From: MSPOR6 sp964652195
GTDB lineage: Bacteria; Poribacteria; WGA-4E; WGA-3G
Assembly (NCBI GenBank): GCA_964652195.1
Contig: CAZZBB010000046.1
Coordinates: 77,343-141,342, forward strand
DNA length: 64,000 bases
Reading direction: 5' to 3'
The notes under the pieces are model-generated. The model saw only the letters and a list, made by a program, of their open reading frames with translations, was not told where the DNA came from and did not search any database. A program made the translations under genes and the position numbers. Shown piece by piece: positions 8,279-16,844 of the stretch. Position 1 is the first letter of the stretch. Every line of letters begins with the position of its first letter.

Positions 8279-10546
8279 ATGATTTCAAAGTTAGGCCAAC
8301 AAACCAGCACATCAGGTAATGGAAATACTCCTCAATTCGGTCATGGGTTTGGCACTGCTCCAGTCTTCTTAGCATCAATAAGTACGATACTCGGTGCAAT
8401 CCTTTTCTTACGATTTGGTTATGTGGTTGGAAATGTCGGACTGTTAAAAACCCTTGCGATTATAGCCCTTGGACATCTGGTTACAATCCCAACTGTTCTT
8501 GCAGTATCCGAAGTAGCCACAAACCGAAGAGTTGCTGGGGGTGGTGCATACTTTATTGTAAGTCGATCCTTTGGTACCAGTATTGGTGGAGCCATCGGTT
8601 TAGCTTTATTCCTTTCACAAGCGATTTCAATAGCCTTCTATATGGTTGCATTTGCCGAAGCGTTTGTCCCAATCTTTGAAATTATAGAGACCAAGTATGG
8701 TTTTGATCCTAATCCTCGCTTGTTAAGTATTCCTGGAACATTGATTTTAGTCATTATCATGCTGACGAAAGGTGCGAATATAGGTGTGTCAATGCTGTGG
8801 GCAATTTGCATTATTCTCGGTGGTGCACTTTTATCCTTCTTATTTGGTAAACCTGAGCAAGGCGAAACTCCAATGACTTTGAATATCATAGCAACTATCG
8901 CTGAACCAGAAAGATTCGGTATAGTTTTTGCCACCTGTTTTCCTGCATTTACTGGAATGATTGCAGGTTTAGGTCTATCTGGTGATCTGAATAATCCTCA
9001 GCGCAGTATACCGCTTGGAACAATTAGTGCCACCTTAGCTGGTATGGCTGTATATATACTTGTGGCAGTTAAGTTAAGCTGGAATGCCACACCAGAAGAC
9101 CTTGCTGCTGATCAGTTCATCATGGGGAAGATTTCTCTATGGGAACCAGTTATTTACATAGGGTTAGGGGCAGCATCATTATCTTCTGCTCTCGGATCAA
9201 TCATGGTTGCACCGAGAACACTTCAAGCACTTGCCAGAGACAATGTCATGCCGATACCAAGTTTAAATAGATTGTTGCGTTTTGGCGTTGGTAAAGAACA
9301 GGATCCTGTACCAGCGACTTTTGTGTCAGGAATTATTGCTGTGGTATTCGTTGCAATAGGCGAACTAAACTTCATTGCCAAGATTTTAACAATGTTCTTC
9401 CTTGTAACTTACGGTGCATTATGTATCGTATCGTTCCTTGAACATTTTGCTGGAAATCCGTCGTATCGTCCAACATTCCATTCTCGATGGTATGTATCCT
9501 TATTGGGAACAGTCATGTGCGGTATCATGATGTTTCAGATCAGTTTTCTCACTGCAATCATTTCAATAACTATCATGATGGCAATATATATCGGATTGCG
9601 TAGAGGTCGGGATGAACAACGGGGATTATCAGGTATTTTTCAAGGTGCAATGTTCCAATTGACACGTTGGTTACAAACAACATTACAAAAGAACCGTGCA
9701 AATATCTCAGAGAGTGGTTGGCGACCTTCTATTGTTGCAATCACGCAATTTGGAGAAAGGCGGTTGGGACACTTTGATCTATTACGATGGATATGTCATC
9801 GACAAGGGTTCGGACAATTCATTCAATATTTTCAAGGCGATTATTCTTTAACGGATGAAATTTCAGCCAGAATGCATGTTGAGGCACTGATTCAGCAATC
9901 TGAGGCAAGTGGTGCGGGTATTTTTGTGGATTCACTCATTTGTCCTGATTTTCAACTCGCTTTGTCGCAAGTAATGCAAATGCCCGGAATTTCTGGTTTA
10001 CCAAATAACTCAATATTACTTGAGTTTGATAAAGAGCACCCAGAAGAGATAGCTGAAGTTCAATTAGGGGCACATATGGCGGTTGATTCGCTTTTCAATG
10101 TACTGATTCTTAGGTCAACAAAGTATCGTTTTGGTTATAGATCATCTATCCATGTATGGGTTACAAATGACAACATTTCAAATGTTCCTATGATGCTTTT
10201 GCTTGCATATATACTCGTAGGTCATCCTGAATGGAAGAAAGCAAAAATACGTCTCTTTGCTTGTGCAGATTCATGGGATACTGAACTCGATACAGATCAT
10301 CTGTCAACTGTAATCAAAGAAGGAAGATTACCCATTTCCATGCAAAACGTTACTTCTGTATCTTATGAAAATGAGGAATCAATGGAAGAAGAAGTTACCC
10401 ATAGATCAGCACAAGCGGATTTAGTTATCGTAGGTTTAACAAGTGAAGATCTAAATTCTGATGATTTGGACCTAATCCTGCAAAGATATGCAGGGGTGAA
10501 TGATGTATTATTCGTTCACTCAAAACAGACGATTTCAATAGATTAA
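8279..10546 (+). CDS. SLC12-like cation-chloride cotransporter (APC superfamily)
   Basis: 755-residue inner-membrane transporter. The N-terminal two thirds (about residues 25-440) hold roughly 12 membrane segments with APC-type motifs. ILGAILFLRFGYVVGNVGL matches the first transmembrane region of Na-K-Cl cotransporters, GGGAYFIVSRSFG the second, and CFPAFTGMIAGLGLSGDLNNPQRSIPLGT the conserved TM5-TM6 region. The C-terminal 280 residues are soluble and resemble the cytoplasmic domain of that family, with an alpha/beta repeat ending in ADLVIVGLTSEDL. The length fits prokaryotic members. Start ATG 8279 behind AAGGA. The next gene encodes an MscS-type channel, which suggests joint work in ion and osmotic balance. 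Ion specificity cannot be read from the sequence. Confidence 0.88.
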   Translation: MISKLGQQTSTSGNGNTPQFGHGFGTAPVFLASISTILGAILFLRFGYVVGNVGLLKTLAIIALGHLVTIPTVLAVSEVATNRRVAGGGAYFIVSRSFGTSIGGAIGLALFLSQAISIAFYMVAFAEAFVPIFEIIETKYGFDPNPRLLSIPGTLILVIIMLTKGANIGVSMLWAICIILGGALLSFLFGKPEQGETPMTLNIIATIAEPERFGIVFATCFPAFTGMIAGLGLSGDLNNPQRSIPLGTISATLAGMAVYILVAVKLSWNATPEDLAADQFIMGKISLWEPVIYIGLGAASLSSALGSIMVAPRTLQALARDNVMPIPSLNRLLRFGVGKEQDPVPATFVSGIIAVVFVAIGELNFIAKILTMFFLVTYGALCIVSFLEHFAGNPSYRPTFHSRWYVSLLGTVMCGIMMFQISFLTAIISITIMMAIYIGLRRGRDEQRGLSGIFQGAMFQLTRWLQTTLQKNRANISESGWRPSIVAITQFGERRLGHFDLLRWICHRQGFGQFIQYFQGDYSLTDEISARMHVEALIQQSEASGAGIFVDSLICPDFQLALSQVMQMPGISGLPNNSILLEFDKEHPEEIAEVQLGAHMAVDSLFNVLILRSTKYRFGYRSSIHVWVTNDNISNVPMMLLLAYILVGHPEWKKAKIRLFACADSWDTELDTDHLSTVIKEGRLPISMQNVTSVSYENEESMEEEVTHRSAQADLVIVGLTSEDLNSDDLDLILQRYAGVNDVLFVHSKQTISID

Positions 10547-10717
10547 AGTAGATACCATCCTAAATTCCTTTAATTTCCTTGATATATCTTCGATGCAGAA
10601 TTCATTATTTCTATAATGAATTACCATTTTATGGAAGTGTTTTAATCCAATTTGTTTAAGCAATTATATGACATCAGAGAATAAATTTCTGTCTGAGGGA
10701 ATTATCCAAGTTAAATT

Positions 10718-11935
10718 ATGGAAAATTTGCTAAGCCAATTAAACGAAATACTGAGTCGAACTGTTCTAACCTTAGATGAGGAGGTTAAGGTAGAGCAAAT
10801 TGTAAGATTAGTTGGATTTGTAGCAGTTTGGTTACTTGGGACAGAATTATTACGTAGATGGATACGACGTGTAATTTCCAAACTGAAAATAGATGATAAT
10901 TTAGGAAATCGGATAATTGCTATCCTGTTCCTCATCACGTTAATTTTTGGAATTACCTTTGCTTTCAAATTTTCAGAAATCAACATAGATATATTTGATA
11001 AGGTTTTTCGTTATGACCTTGTCAAACTCTTCAAATCTTCTGAAGAAAGTATAGAACCCGCAGTAGAAGATGCTACAGATTCTGACACGTCAGACTTAGG
11101 TGCACCCACCTTAACATTAGCCAATATATTCTACGGTTTTGTAATTATATTTGGCATGTTTGTGCTTTCAAAATATACGCAGTGGTTACTCAAGAACCAG
11201 GTATTGCAAGCATTTCAAATTGAACGACATACACAGTTTATAATCCTGCGAATCGTTCATTTTCTGATGATCACTATCGGAGTTCTAATAAGTCTAAGAA
11301 CTATCGGTATGAATTTTACAAGTTTCGCGATAATTTTCGGAGGATTGAGTATTGGTATTGGCTTCGGTTTACAGAATACAGTTGCCAATTTAATATCAGG
11401 TTTCATTCTAATCTTCGAACGTCCAATAAAAATCGGTGATTTGGTAGAGATTATTGATGTGAATATCTTTGGTAGAGTAGGTAGCATTAACCTAAGATCA
11501 ACTGTTATTATGGCACTTGATGAGAAGGAAATTATTGTACCGAATTCCAAATTAATTACAGAACCTGTGCATAATCTCACACATTATAATAATCGATTTC
11601 GTGTTCATATTAAGGTGGGAGTGGCTTACAGTTCAGATGTACAACTCGTGAAAAAAGCACTTTTGGAAGCTGCAGCGGAACATGAAGAAATAATAAATGA
11701 TCCTTCCTCTGAAATGGAGAATGTTACAGCCCCGTTTGTCAGGTTTACGAGTTTTGGTGAATCCTCATTAGACTTTGAATTATATGCTTGGATTCCCGAT
11801 TCATTTATGCGATTTGACGTTGCAAGCGACTTACATTTTATGGTTTGGGAAAAATTTAAAGAATATAATATTAAAATTCCATTTCCTCAACGAGATGTTC
11901 ATTTTTATCAAGAACAGGAAAACTCATCAGATTGA
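10718..11935 (+). CDS. MscS-family mechanosensitive channel
   Basis: 405-residue inner-membrane channel that should open under membrane tension and release solutes. Several membrane segments precede the diagnostic pore-lining helix and beta domain: GGLSIGIGFGLQNTVANLISGFILI, then FERPIKIGDLVEI and the PNSKLITEPVHNLTHYN strand. The C-terminal alpha/beta domain follows to residue 405. It is longer than E. coli MscS (286 residues) because of an N-terminal extension with an extra loop around residues 105-130. It faces the SLC12-like gene as the next gene on the same strand and ends convergently 27 bases from phoU. The ribosome binding site is weak. Confidence 0.9.
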   Translation: MENLLSQLNEILSRTVLTLDEEVKVEQIVRLVGFVAVWLLGTELLRRWIRRVISKLKIDDNLGNRIIAILFLITLIFGITFAFKFSEINIDIFDKVFRYDLVKLFKSSEESIEPAVEDATDSDTSDLGAPTLTLANIFYGFVIIFGMFVLSKYTQWLLKNQVLQAFQIERHTQFIILRIVHFLMITIGVLISLRTIGMNFTSFAIIFGGLSIGIGFGLQNTVANLISGFILIFERPIKIGDLVEIIDVNIFGRVGSINLRSTVIMALDEKEIIVPNSKLITEPVHNLTHYNNRFRVHIKVGVAYSSDVQLVKKALLEAAAEHEEIINDPSSEMENVTAPFVRFTSFGESSLDFELYAWIPDSFMRFDVASDLHFMVWEKFKEYNIKIPFPQRDVHFYQEQENSSD

Positions 11936-11962
11936 ATTTGAGTATTGTAATTTATTATTAAA

Positions 11963-12622
11963 CTAATTGGTATTTGAGTGACGTATAACTTCCCCTTTAA
12001 CCAAATAAAACACTTCCTCACCGATATTCACAGCAAGATCCCCTACCCTTTCCAAATGTCTGAATAATAACAACATGCTAATACCGGCTTGTATATTTTC
12101 AGGATGTCGACTCAATATCACACATAATTCACTTAGAGTCTGTTCATAAATCTCATCCACCTTTTTATCGCGTTCGCGAAGTTGCTCTGCGAGTTCTGCA
12201 TCTCGATGCACAAGTGAATCAAGAGAGTCTTTAACCATTTCTTGTATTATTCCACATACCGATGGAAGATCAACGAAAGGTTGAAAAGGAGGATATTCTA
12301 AGAGTTCGATCGATCTTCTTGCCATAGAAACACATTTATCTGCTAACCTCTCTATATTCTGGTTGACTTTGAGTGTCATCGTAAGGAAACGCAATTCAAA
12401 AGCTACAGGTTGGTGTCGTGCTATGATATGTATACAATTTTCTTCAATTTCATTTTCGAGGTTGTCAACAGAATCATCTAAAGCGATAACCCCTTGTGCC
12501 AAATTCTCATCTCTATTTAGAACTGATTTAATAGCGTCTTGCAGCATGTTTTCAGCAATACCACCCATATTGAGTAGTTGGTGTTGAAGTGATTTTAATT
12601 CAGATTCAAGGTGGCTCTGCAT
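11963..12622 (-). CDS. phoU: PhoU phosphate-signalling regulator
   Basis: 219-residue cytoplasmic protein, two copies of the PhoU three-helix bundle. The metal-binding ExxxD motifs are seen in NIERLADKC and HLERVGDLAVNI. PhoU links the Pst transporter to the PhoR sensor and restrains phosphate uptake when phosphate is plentiful. It is the last gene of the pst operon, 24 bases after a PstB-like ATPase, with AGAGG before its ATG. No phoR/phoB pair is in the window. The family assignment is secure. Confidence 0.95.
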   Translation of the reverse strand: MQSHLESELKSLQHQLLNMGGIAENMLQDAIKSVLNRDENLAQGVIALDDSVDNLENEIEENCIHIIARHQPVAFELRFLTMTLKVNQNIERLADKCVSMARRSIELLEYPPFQPFVDLPSVCGIIQEMVKDSLDSLVHRDAELAEQLRERDKKVDEIYEQTLSELCVILSRHPENIQAGISMLLLFRHLERVGDLAVNIGEEVFYLVKGEVIRHSNTN

Positions 12623-12646
12623 ATATACCTCTAAATAAAATGAGCA

Positions 12647-13405
12647 TTAACCTAATCTACCTGTAACGTAGTTTTCTGTACGGTTATCTGTTGGTGTAGT
12701 AAAAATCTGTTCAGTCTTACCTTTTTCTACCAATTCACCATTGTAAAGAAAACCCGATACATCTGATACACGTGCTGCCTGTCTTCTTTTATTCGTAACA
12801 AAAATGATAGTAACTTGCTGTTTAAGCGTCTGTATTATAGTTTCAAGTTTGGGAGTCTCAGTTGCATCTAATTGTGCACATGGCTCATCAAACATTAGTA
12901 TTTCCGGATCACATGCTAACGCCCGTGCAATACAGAGTTGTTGTTGTTGACCGAAGGATAAAAAGTTAGGATCTGTGTGAAGTCTATCCTTAACCTCATT
13001 CCACAATTGTGTCTTCATCAAACATTCATCAACAATATTACTTATTTGACTCATTTGTTTTATTCCGCGTATTCTTGCGCTGTAAGCCACATTTTCATAT
13101 ATGGACATTTTAAAAAGAATAGGTTTTTCAAACACCATACTAATTTTTCGGGCAATGTCTGCGGTATTGTTTTTTCGATTATATAACTCCTCACCATTAA
13201 AGAGTATTTCACCAGTATGTCGATAACCTGCTTGTAAATCATTCAACCTATTTAGACAGCGGATTACTGTAGTCTTTCCACAGTTTGAAGGACCAATAAA
13301 TGCAGTTACCTGTTTGGGTAGGATATCAAATGACAAGTTTTTGAGAATTCGTCTATTTCCAAACCAAACATTGAGATCATTGACTTCTAAAATGGGATCC
13401 ATCAT
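12647..13405 (-). CDS. pstB: PstB-like ATPase 1 (degenerate Q-loop and H-loop)
   Basis: 252 residues, ATP-binding subunit of a phosphate-type ABC importer, on the inner face of the membrane. Walker A is GPSNCGKTT (38-46) and Walker B ends D173-E174. Three motifs depart from PstB consensus. The Q-loop glutamine is glutamate (E93 in MVFEKP), the signature reads LSFGQ (149-153) instead of LSGGQ, and the H-loop histidine is asparagine (N205 in FVTNKRR). The PstB-specific blocks MSIYENVAY and ENYVTGRLG are kept. Start ATG 13405 behind TAGGAA; an in-frame TTG at 13420 is upstream of that site. It lies between the third permease and phoU. On its own it should be a poor ATPase, so a heterodimer with ATPase 2 is the likely working form (inference). 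Confidence 0.88.
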   Translation of the reverse strand: MMDPILEVNDLNVWFGNRRILKNLSFDILPKQVTAFIGPSNCGKTTVIRCLNRLNDLQAGYRHTGEILFNGEELYNRKNNTADIARKISMVFEKPILFKMSIYENVAYSARIRGIKQMSQISNIVDECLMKTQLWNEVKDRLHTDPNFLSFGQQQQLCIARALACDPEILMFDEPCAQLDATETPKLETIIQTLKQQVTIIFVTNKRRQAARVSDVSGFLYNGELVEKGKTEQIFTTPTDNRTENYVTGRLG

Positions 13406-13560
13406 GAATATTCCTATCAAAATGACGTATGTTGACTATTGCATTAGATTCTGATTACATATCCATTATCGATGCAGTTTTCCAACGAATACGACACGCT
13501 GATTTGTCGTTTATTTCATGCTACAGAACATTAATTACACAGATACTCTACACACGTTTT

Positions 13561-14286
13561 CTATCGTGTGTTCTTCATAAGCACGCTTGAAATTAAACTG
13601 AATAACAATACCAGTATAAGTATAATCCCAATATCGTTTATAATATTTACTACCGTTTGACCACTTAGTTTTATTGTCAGTAAATTTGATACTGATATGC
13701 AGAATGCTGCAACTGCCAGGACTCGTGATATTGTGTAGAAGATCCCACCTAAGATTTCAAGTAGTGAAAGTGGTAAGACATGATCAACAATTACCTGCCA
13801 TTTCTTAGCACCAACTGCATACGCCGCATGGCGGATTGAAATATCAACATTTTTTATAGCATTTTGAGTAGATTGTGTCGTAATTGGGATTACCAACAGA
13901 ATAATAATAAAAGTCAGACTTGTATATGAAGAGGAAATCAGATTAAATACAAGATAATATATTGCCAATATTCCATAAACAATAGATGGTATACCTGACA
14001 GTATGCTAATTTGAGGTTCAATAATCCTACGTATTAAATTTGTTGTTGGTAGCCATTCCTCTATAACAAACGCTAACATTATACTCACAACTATTACCAA
14101 ACACAAGACAGGAATCATCCAGAACAACCGAACCTTTAGTAAGTTTATTCGCTCGATGTTCATCCTCTCGAAACTAAATTCACTATCCACTGTTGGAACT
14201 TTGAATGTTAGAATCAAGTATACAATTAGGACTATAATTAGAATTAGAACTGCAATTGAATTAAAAAGCAGTTTGGTTTTGTCCAT
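13561..14286 (-). CDS. Short PstA-like permease, third permease of the operon
   Basis: 241-residue inner-membrane protein with about six membrane segments. It carries the PstA/PstC hallmark SGIPSIVYG near residue 97 and an EAA-type coupling loop (AAYAVGAKKWQVIVDHVLP) that docks an ATPase. It is about 60 residues shorter than the operon's PstA and PstC. The segment after the coupling loop, normally R-x-x-G-E-T-A, reads SRVLAVAAF here: the arginine is kept but Gly, Glu and Thr are gone. The E of EAA is also missing (RHAAYAVGA). It is flanked by ATPases 1 and 2, with gaps of about 140 bases each side, larger than elsewhere in the operon. It may be a regulatory or specialised subunit, or may make a second transporter with ATPase 1. 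Confidence 0.75.
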   Translation of the reverse strand: MDKTKLLFNSIAVLILIIVLIVYLILTFKVPTVDSEFSFERMNIERINLLKVRLFWMIPVLCLVIVVSIMLAFVIEEWLPTTNLIRRIIEPQISILSGIPSIVYGILAIYYLVFNLISSSYTSLTFIIILLVIPITTQSTQNAIKNVDISIRHAAYAVGAKKWQVIVDHVLPLSLLEILGGIFYTISRVLAVAAFCISVSNLLTIKLSGQTVVNIINDIGIILILVLLFSLISSVLMKNTR

Positions 14287-14420
14287 GATAATTAGTGGTG
14301 AGGGTCGTATTATAGCAGACTGGAATAGAGTTTTGGTTGTTAATCCCCCTTTGAATTGAAGGATTGTTTAGTAATGATTTTATGGGAATCTGTGAAAATA
14401 GTCAAAATGTTGGTTTTTTT

Positions 14421-15194
14421 CTAACCATACCGCATCTGAACATAACCAGCAGTTCTCTCATGTTCAGGAGATTCAAAAAGCGTTTGTGTATCTTTGTGTT
14501 CTATTAATTCCCCAAGAAACATAAAAATACACTCCTTACTTACCCGTCGTGCTTGTGCCATATTATGAGTGACTATTAGAAAAGTATAAGATCCTTCAAG
14601 GATAGACATCAGTTCTTCGACTGCTTCTGTTCCTTTTGCATCGAGTGCTGAACATGGTTCATCCATAAGGATGACCTTCGGTTTTAGAGGTAAGAGTCTT
14701 GCAATGCAAAGTTTCTGTTGTTGTTCTAATTGTAACGATGTCGCTTTTGTCTTAAGTTTATCCTTTAAATCATCCCACAGAAATACAGAAGTAAGTGCTT
14801 CCTCAACGATTTCTTCTGATTGGGACCGTGTTAGGCTTCTAAATTGGGAATGAATACGTATACCAAAAAGAATATTATCATAAACAGAAATAGGTAGTGG
14901 ATTTGGTCTTTGAAACACCATTCCAACAGTTTTTCTTAGTTCCAATAGTGAAACATCTGGATCATAGATGTTTTTACCTAAAATATGTATTTCCCCTTCT
15001 GTTGTCACATTACCGTAACGTTCATTCACCCTATTAAAACATCTGAGCAGTGTAGTTTTTCCACAACCGGATGGTCCAATTAGAGATGTAATCTGTCCTT
15101 CTGGGATTCTTACATTGACATCTATTAAGGCTTGGAAATCTCCATACCATAGATTAAGTTTTTCGGTTTCAATACAGTAGTTATTCGTATCCAA
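14421..15194 (-). CDS. pstB: PstB-like ATPase 2 (signature motif lost)
   Basis: 257 residues. Walker A GPSGCGKTT (40-48), Q-loop Q95 in MVFQRP, Walker B D178-E179 in ILMDEPCSALD and H-loop H210 in VTHNM are all consensus. The ABC signature is not: where PstB has LSGGQQQRL this protein has LQLEQQQKL (154-162), confirmed by reading codons TTA CAA TTA GAA CAA on the minus strand. A homodimer would have no proper signature to close on ATP. The matching deficit is in ATPase 3, which has LSGGQ but lacks the Q and H residues. Start is TTG 15194 with only a weak upstream purine stretch. It follows ATPase 3 by 58 bases and precedes the third permease. Confidence 0.88.
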   Translation of the reverse strand: MDTNNYCIETEKLNLWYGDFQALIDVNVRIPEGQITSLIGPSGCGKTTLLRCFNRVNERYGNVTTEGEIHILGKNIYDPDVSLLELRKTVGMVFQRPNPLPISVYDNILFGIRIHSQFRSLTRSQSEEIVEEALTSVFLWDDLKDKLKTKATSLQLEQQQKLCIARLLPLKPKVILMDEPCSALDAKGTEAVEELMSILEGSYTFLIVTHNMAQARRVSKECIFMFLGELIEHKDTQTLFESPEHERTAGYVQMRYG

Positions 15195-15252
15195 TTGTTA
15201 ATCGTCCCACTTCATATATTCGAGGATAGTCTGTTTTTGTATAATTTCAGTG

Positions 15253-16023
15253 CTATCCAAAATTACCGTTGATATAATCGTAAGTTGATTGTTGTGCGGG
15301 ATTATCAGAAAAAATCACTTCTGTTTCATCAATTTCTACAAGGTCGCCATTTAGCATAAACGCAGTACGATCTGCTAACCTTTTTGCCTGTTGAACAAGG
15401 TTGGTAACAAGCAGAATAGTCATCTCATTTTTTAAAGATTTCAGTACTTCTTCAATCCGCATGGTTGTAATTGGATCAACTGCGATAGAGAATTCATCCA
15501 AGCATAGAATCTCTGGTTGATGAGATAGAGCCCTTGCAATCGTCAATCTTTGTTGTTGACCCCCTGATAATTTTGTTCCAAGTGAATCTAATCTATCTTT
15601 AACCTCTTCCCATAAAGCAGCCTGCTGTAGACATTTTTCAACGATACCATCTAATTCAGCTTTGAGTCGAATACCTGATGTTCTTGGTGCAAATGCAACA
15701 TTATCGTAAATTGATAGAGGTAAACCAACAGGTAAAGGTAAAACCATACCAATTCTTTTCCGTAATCCGTAGACATCCCTAATTGAGCTGACATCAATTC
15801 CGTCCAGTTTCACTGAACCTTGTATCTTTACACCTTGTGTAAATTCAAGCGTTCGGTTTATCACTTTCAAGAGGGTTGTTTTCCCAGATTGTGCTGGACC
15901 AATGATCCCAAGTATTTCATTCCCAACTACATTAAAAGATATCCCATTTATAGCTGGTTGATCTCCATAACTAACTTTAAGATCAGAAATCTCTATTTTA
16001 TTTTGCACTGTCATACTACCCAT
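15253..16023 (-). CDS. pstB: PstB-like ATPase 3 (intact LSGGQ, lost Q- and H-loop residues)
   Basis: 256 residues. Walker A is GPAQSGKTT (42-50), Walker B ends D176-E177, and the signature LSGGQQQRL (152-160) is perfect. The Q-loop reads MVLPLP with P96 where glutamine belongs, and the H-loop reads VTNLVQQA with N208 where histidine belongs. The D-loop region is also altered (DEFSIAVDP for DEPCSALDP). PstB-type ends are kept (LSIYDNVAF, YDYINGNFG). A start at 16023 or the ATG at 16014 is possible; neither has a clear ribosome binding site. It lies 17 bases after the K+ channel gene. It most likely pairs with ATPase 2, supplying the signature for the consensus site. Confidence 0.88.
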   Translation of the reverse strand: MGSMTVQNKIEISDLKVSYGDQPAINGISFNVVGNEILGIIGPAQSGKTTLLKVINRTLEFTQGVKIQGSVKLDGIDVSSIRDVYGLRKRIGMVLPLPVGLPLSIYDNVAFAPRTSGIRLKAELDGIVEKCLQQAALWEEVKDRLDSLGTKLSGGQQQRLTIARALSHQPEILCLDEFSIAVDPITTMRIEEVLKSLKNEMTILLVTNLVQQAKRLADRTAFMLNGDLVEIDETEVIFSDNPAQQSTYDYINGNFG

Positions 16024-16040
16024 ATAAGAAAAGCGTTCTA

Positions 16041-16799
16041 TTACTCATTACTATTACTTTCTTCTTCCATCCGTTCTTCAACTCTTGCTTCCGTTAATAC
16101 AGAGGCTAATAATCCAGAGGGAATGGCAATGAGTCCAACTCCAATTAATGCTACAAAAGCAGTGAATACTTTTCCTCCCGGTGTAACCGGATAAACATCA
16201 CCATAACCGATTGTTGTGAGTGATACTATTGCCCACCACATAGATTTTGGAATTGTTCCAAAATGCTCAGGTTGAGCCTCCTTTTCAAAGTAGTAGATAC
16301 CACATGCAGACAGATAAACCATCATGGCTGATAAAATCACAAGAGCAAGGAGTTCCCTTTTTACCTCACTTAATGCCTCTATCATCCTATCTACCGCTAA
16401 AATAAAACGTGTCGCTTTAAAGATTCTGAAGACACGTAAGAATCTTAGAATACGTAAAACATGAAATCCGGGTAGGTGTCCCAACCCTGGAATTAATACA
16501 AGAGACGGTAGGATTGCAATTAGGTCTACTATTCCGAAAAAACTAAAAATGAATGCCTTCTTATCTGGGGCAACATATATACGTAAGGCATACTCTATCG
16601 TAAACAAGATGAGAAATGACCAATCTGCTATAAGAAAGTAGAATTTATACTGTTCTAATTCTGGTTCTGTTTCAAGTACAAAGGCGATTGCTGAGCCGAG
16701 GATGAGTAGCTGAATAATAACATTAAAGGCCGTATTTTCAACTATTCCTGCCAATCTCTGTTTTCTATTAATCTGTTCGTTGTTTAGACTGTTATTCAT
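16041..16799 (-). CDS. Voltage-gated potassium channel inside the pst operon
   Basis: 252-residue inner-membrane channel of the Kv type. Six membrane segments are visible. The S4 voltage sensor has a positive residue every third position (R116 through K128 in RILRFLRVFRIFK), and the pore has the selectivity filter TTIGYGD (195-201). It ends in a short acidic tail rich in Glu. It sits between pstA (45-base gap) and PstB-like ATPase 3 (17-base gap) on the same strand, so it is almost certainly co-transcribed with the phosphate transporter. Moving a phosphate anion may need charge balance by K+, but that link is inference. Start at 16799 with AGGG upstream. Confidence 0.92.
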   Translation of the reverse strand: MNNSLNNEQINRKQRLAGIVENTAFNVIIQLLILGSAIAFVLETEPELEQYKFYFLIADWSFLILFTIEYALRIYVAPDKKAFIFSFFGIVDLIAILPSLVLIPGLGHLPGFHVLRILRFLRVFRIFKATRFILAVDRMIEALSEVKRELLALVILSAMMVYLSACGIYYFEKEAQPEHFGTIPKSMWWAIVSLTTIGYGDVYPVTPGGKVFTAFVALIGVGLIAIPSGLLASVLTEARVEERMEEESNSNE

Positions 16800-16844
16800 C
16801 TGAACCCTGTATTAGGATGTTTATAATAATTTTATGTATTTTCA

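Noticed and set aside
10600..10621. Terminator after the SLC12-like gene
   Set aside because: ATTCATTAT and its complement form an A/T-only stem with no T run after it, too weak to call.
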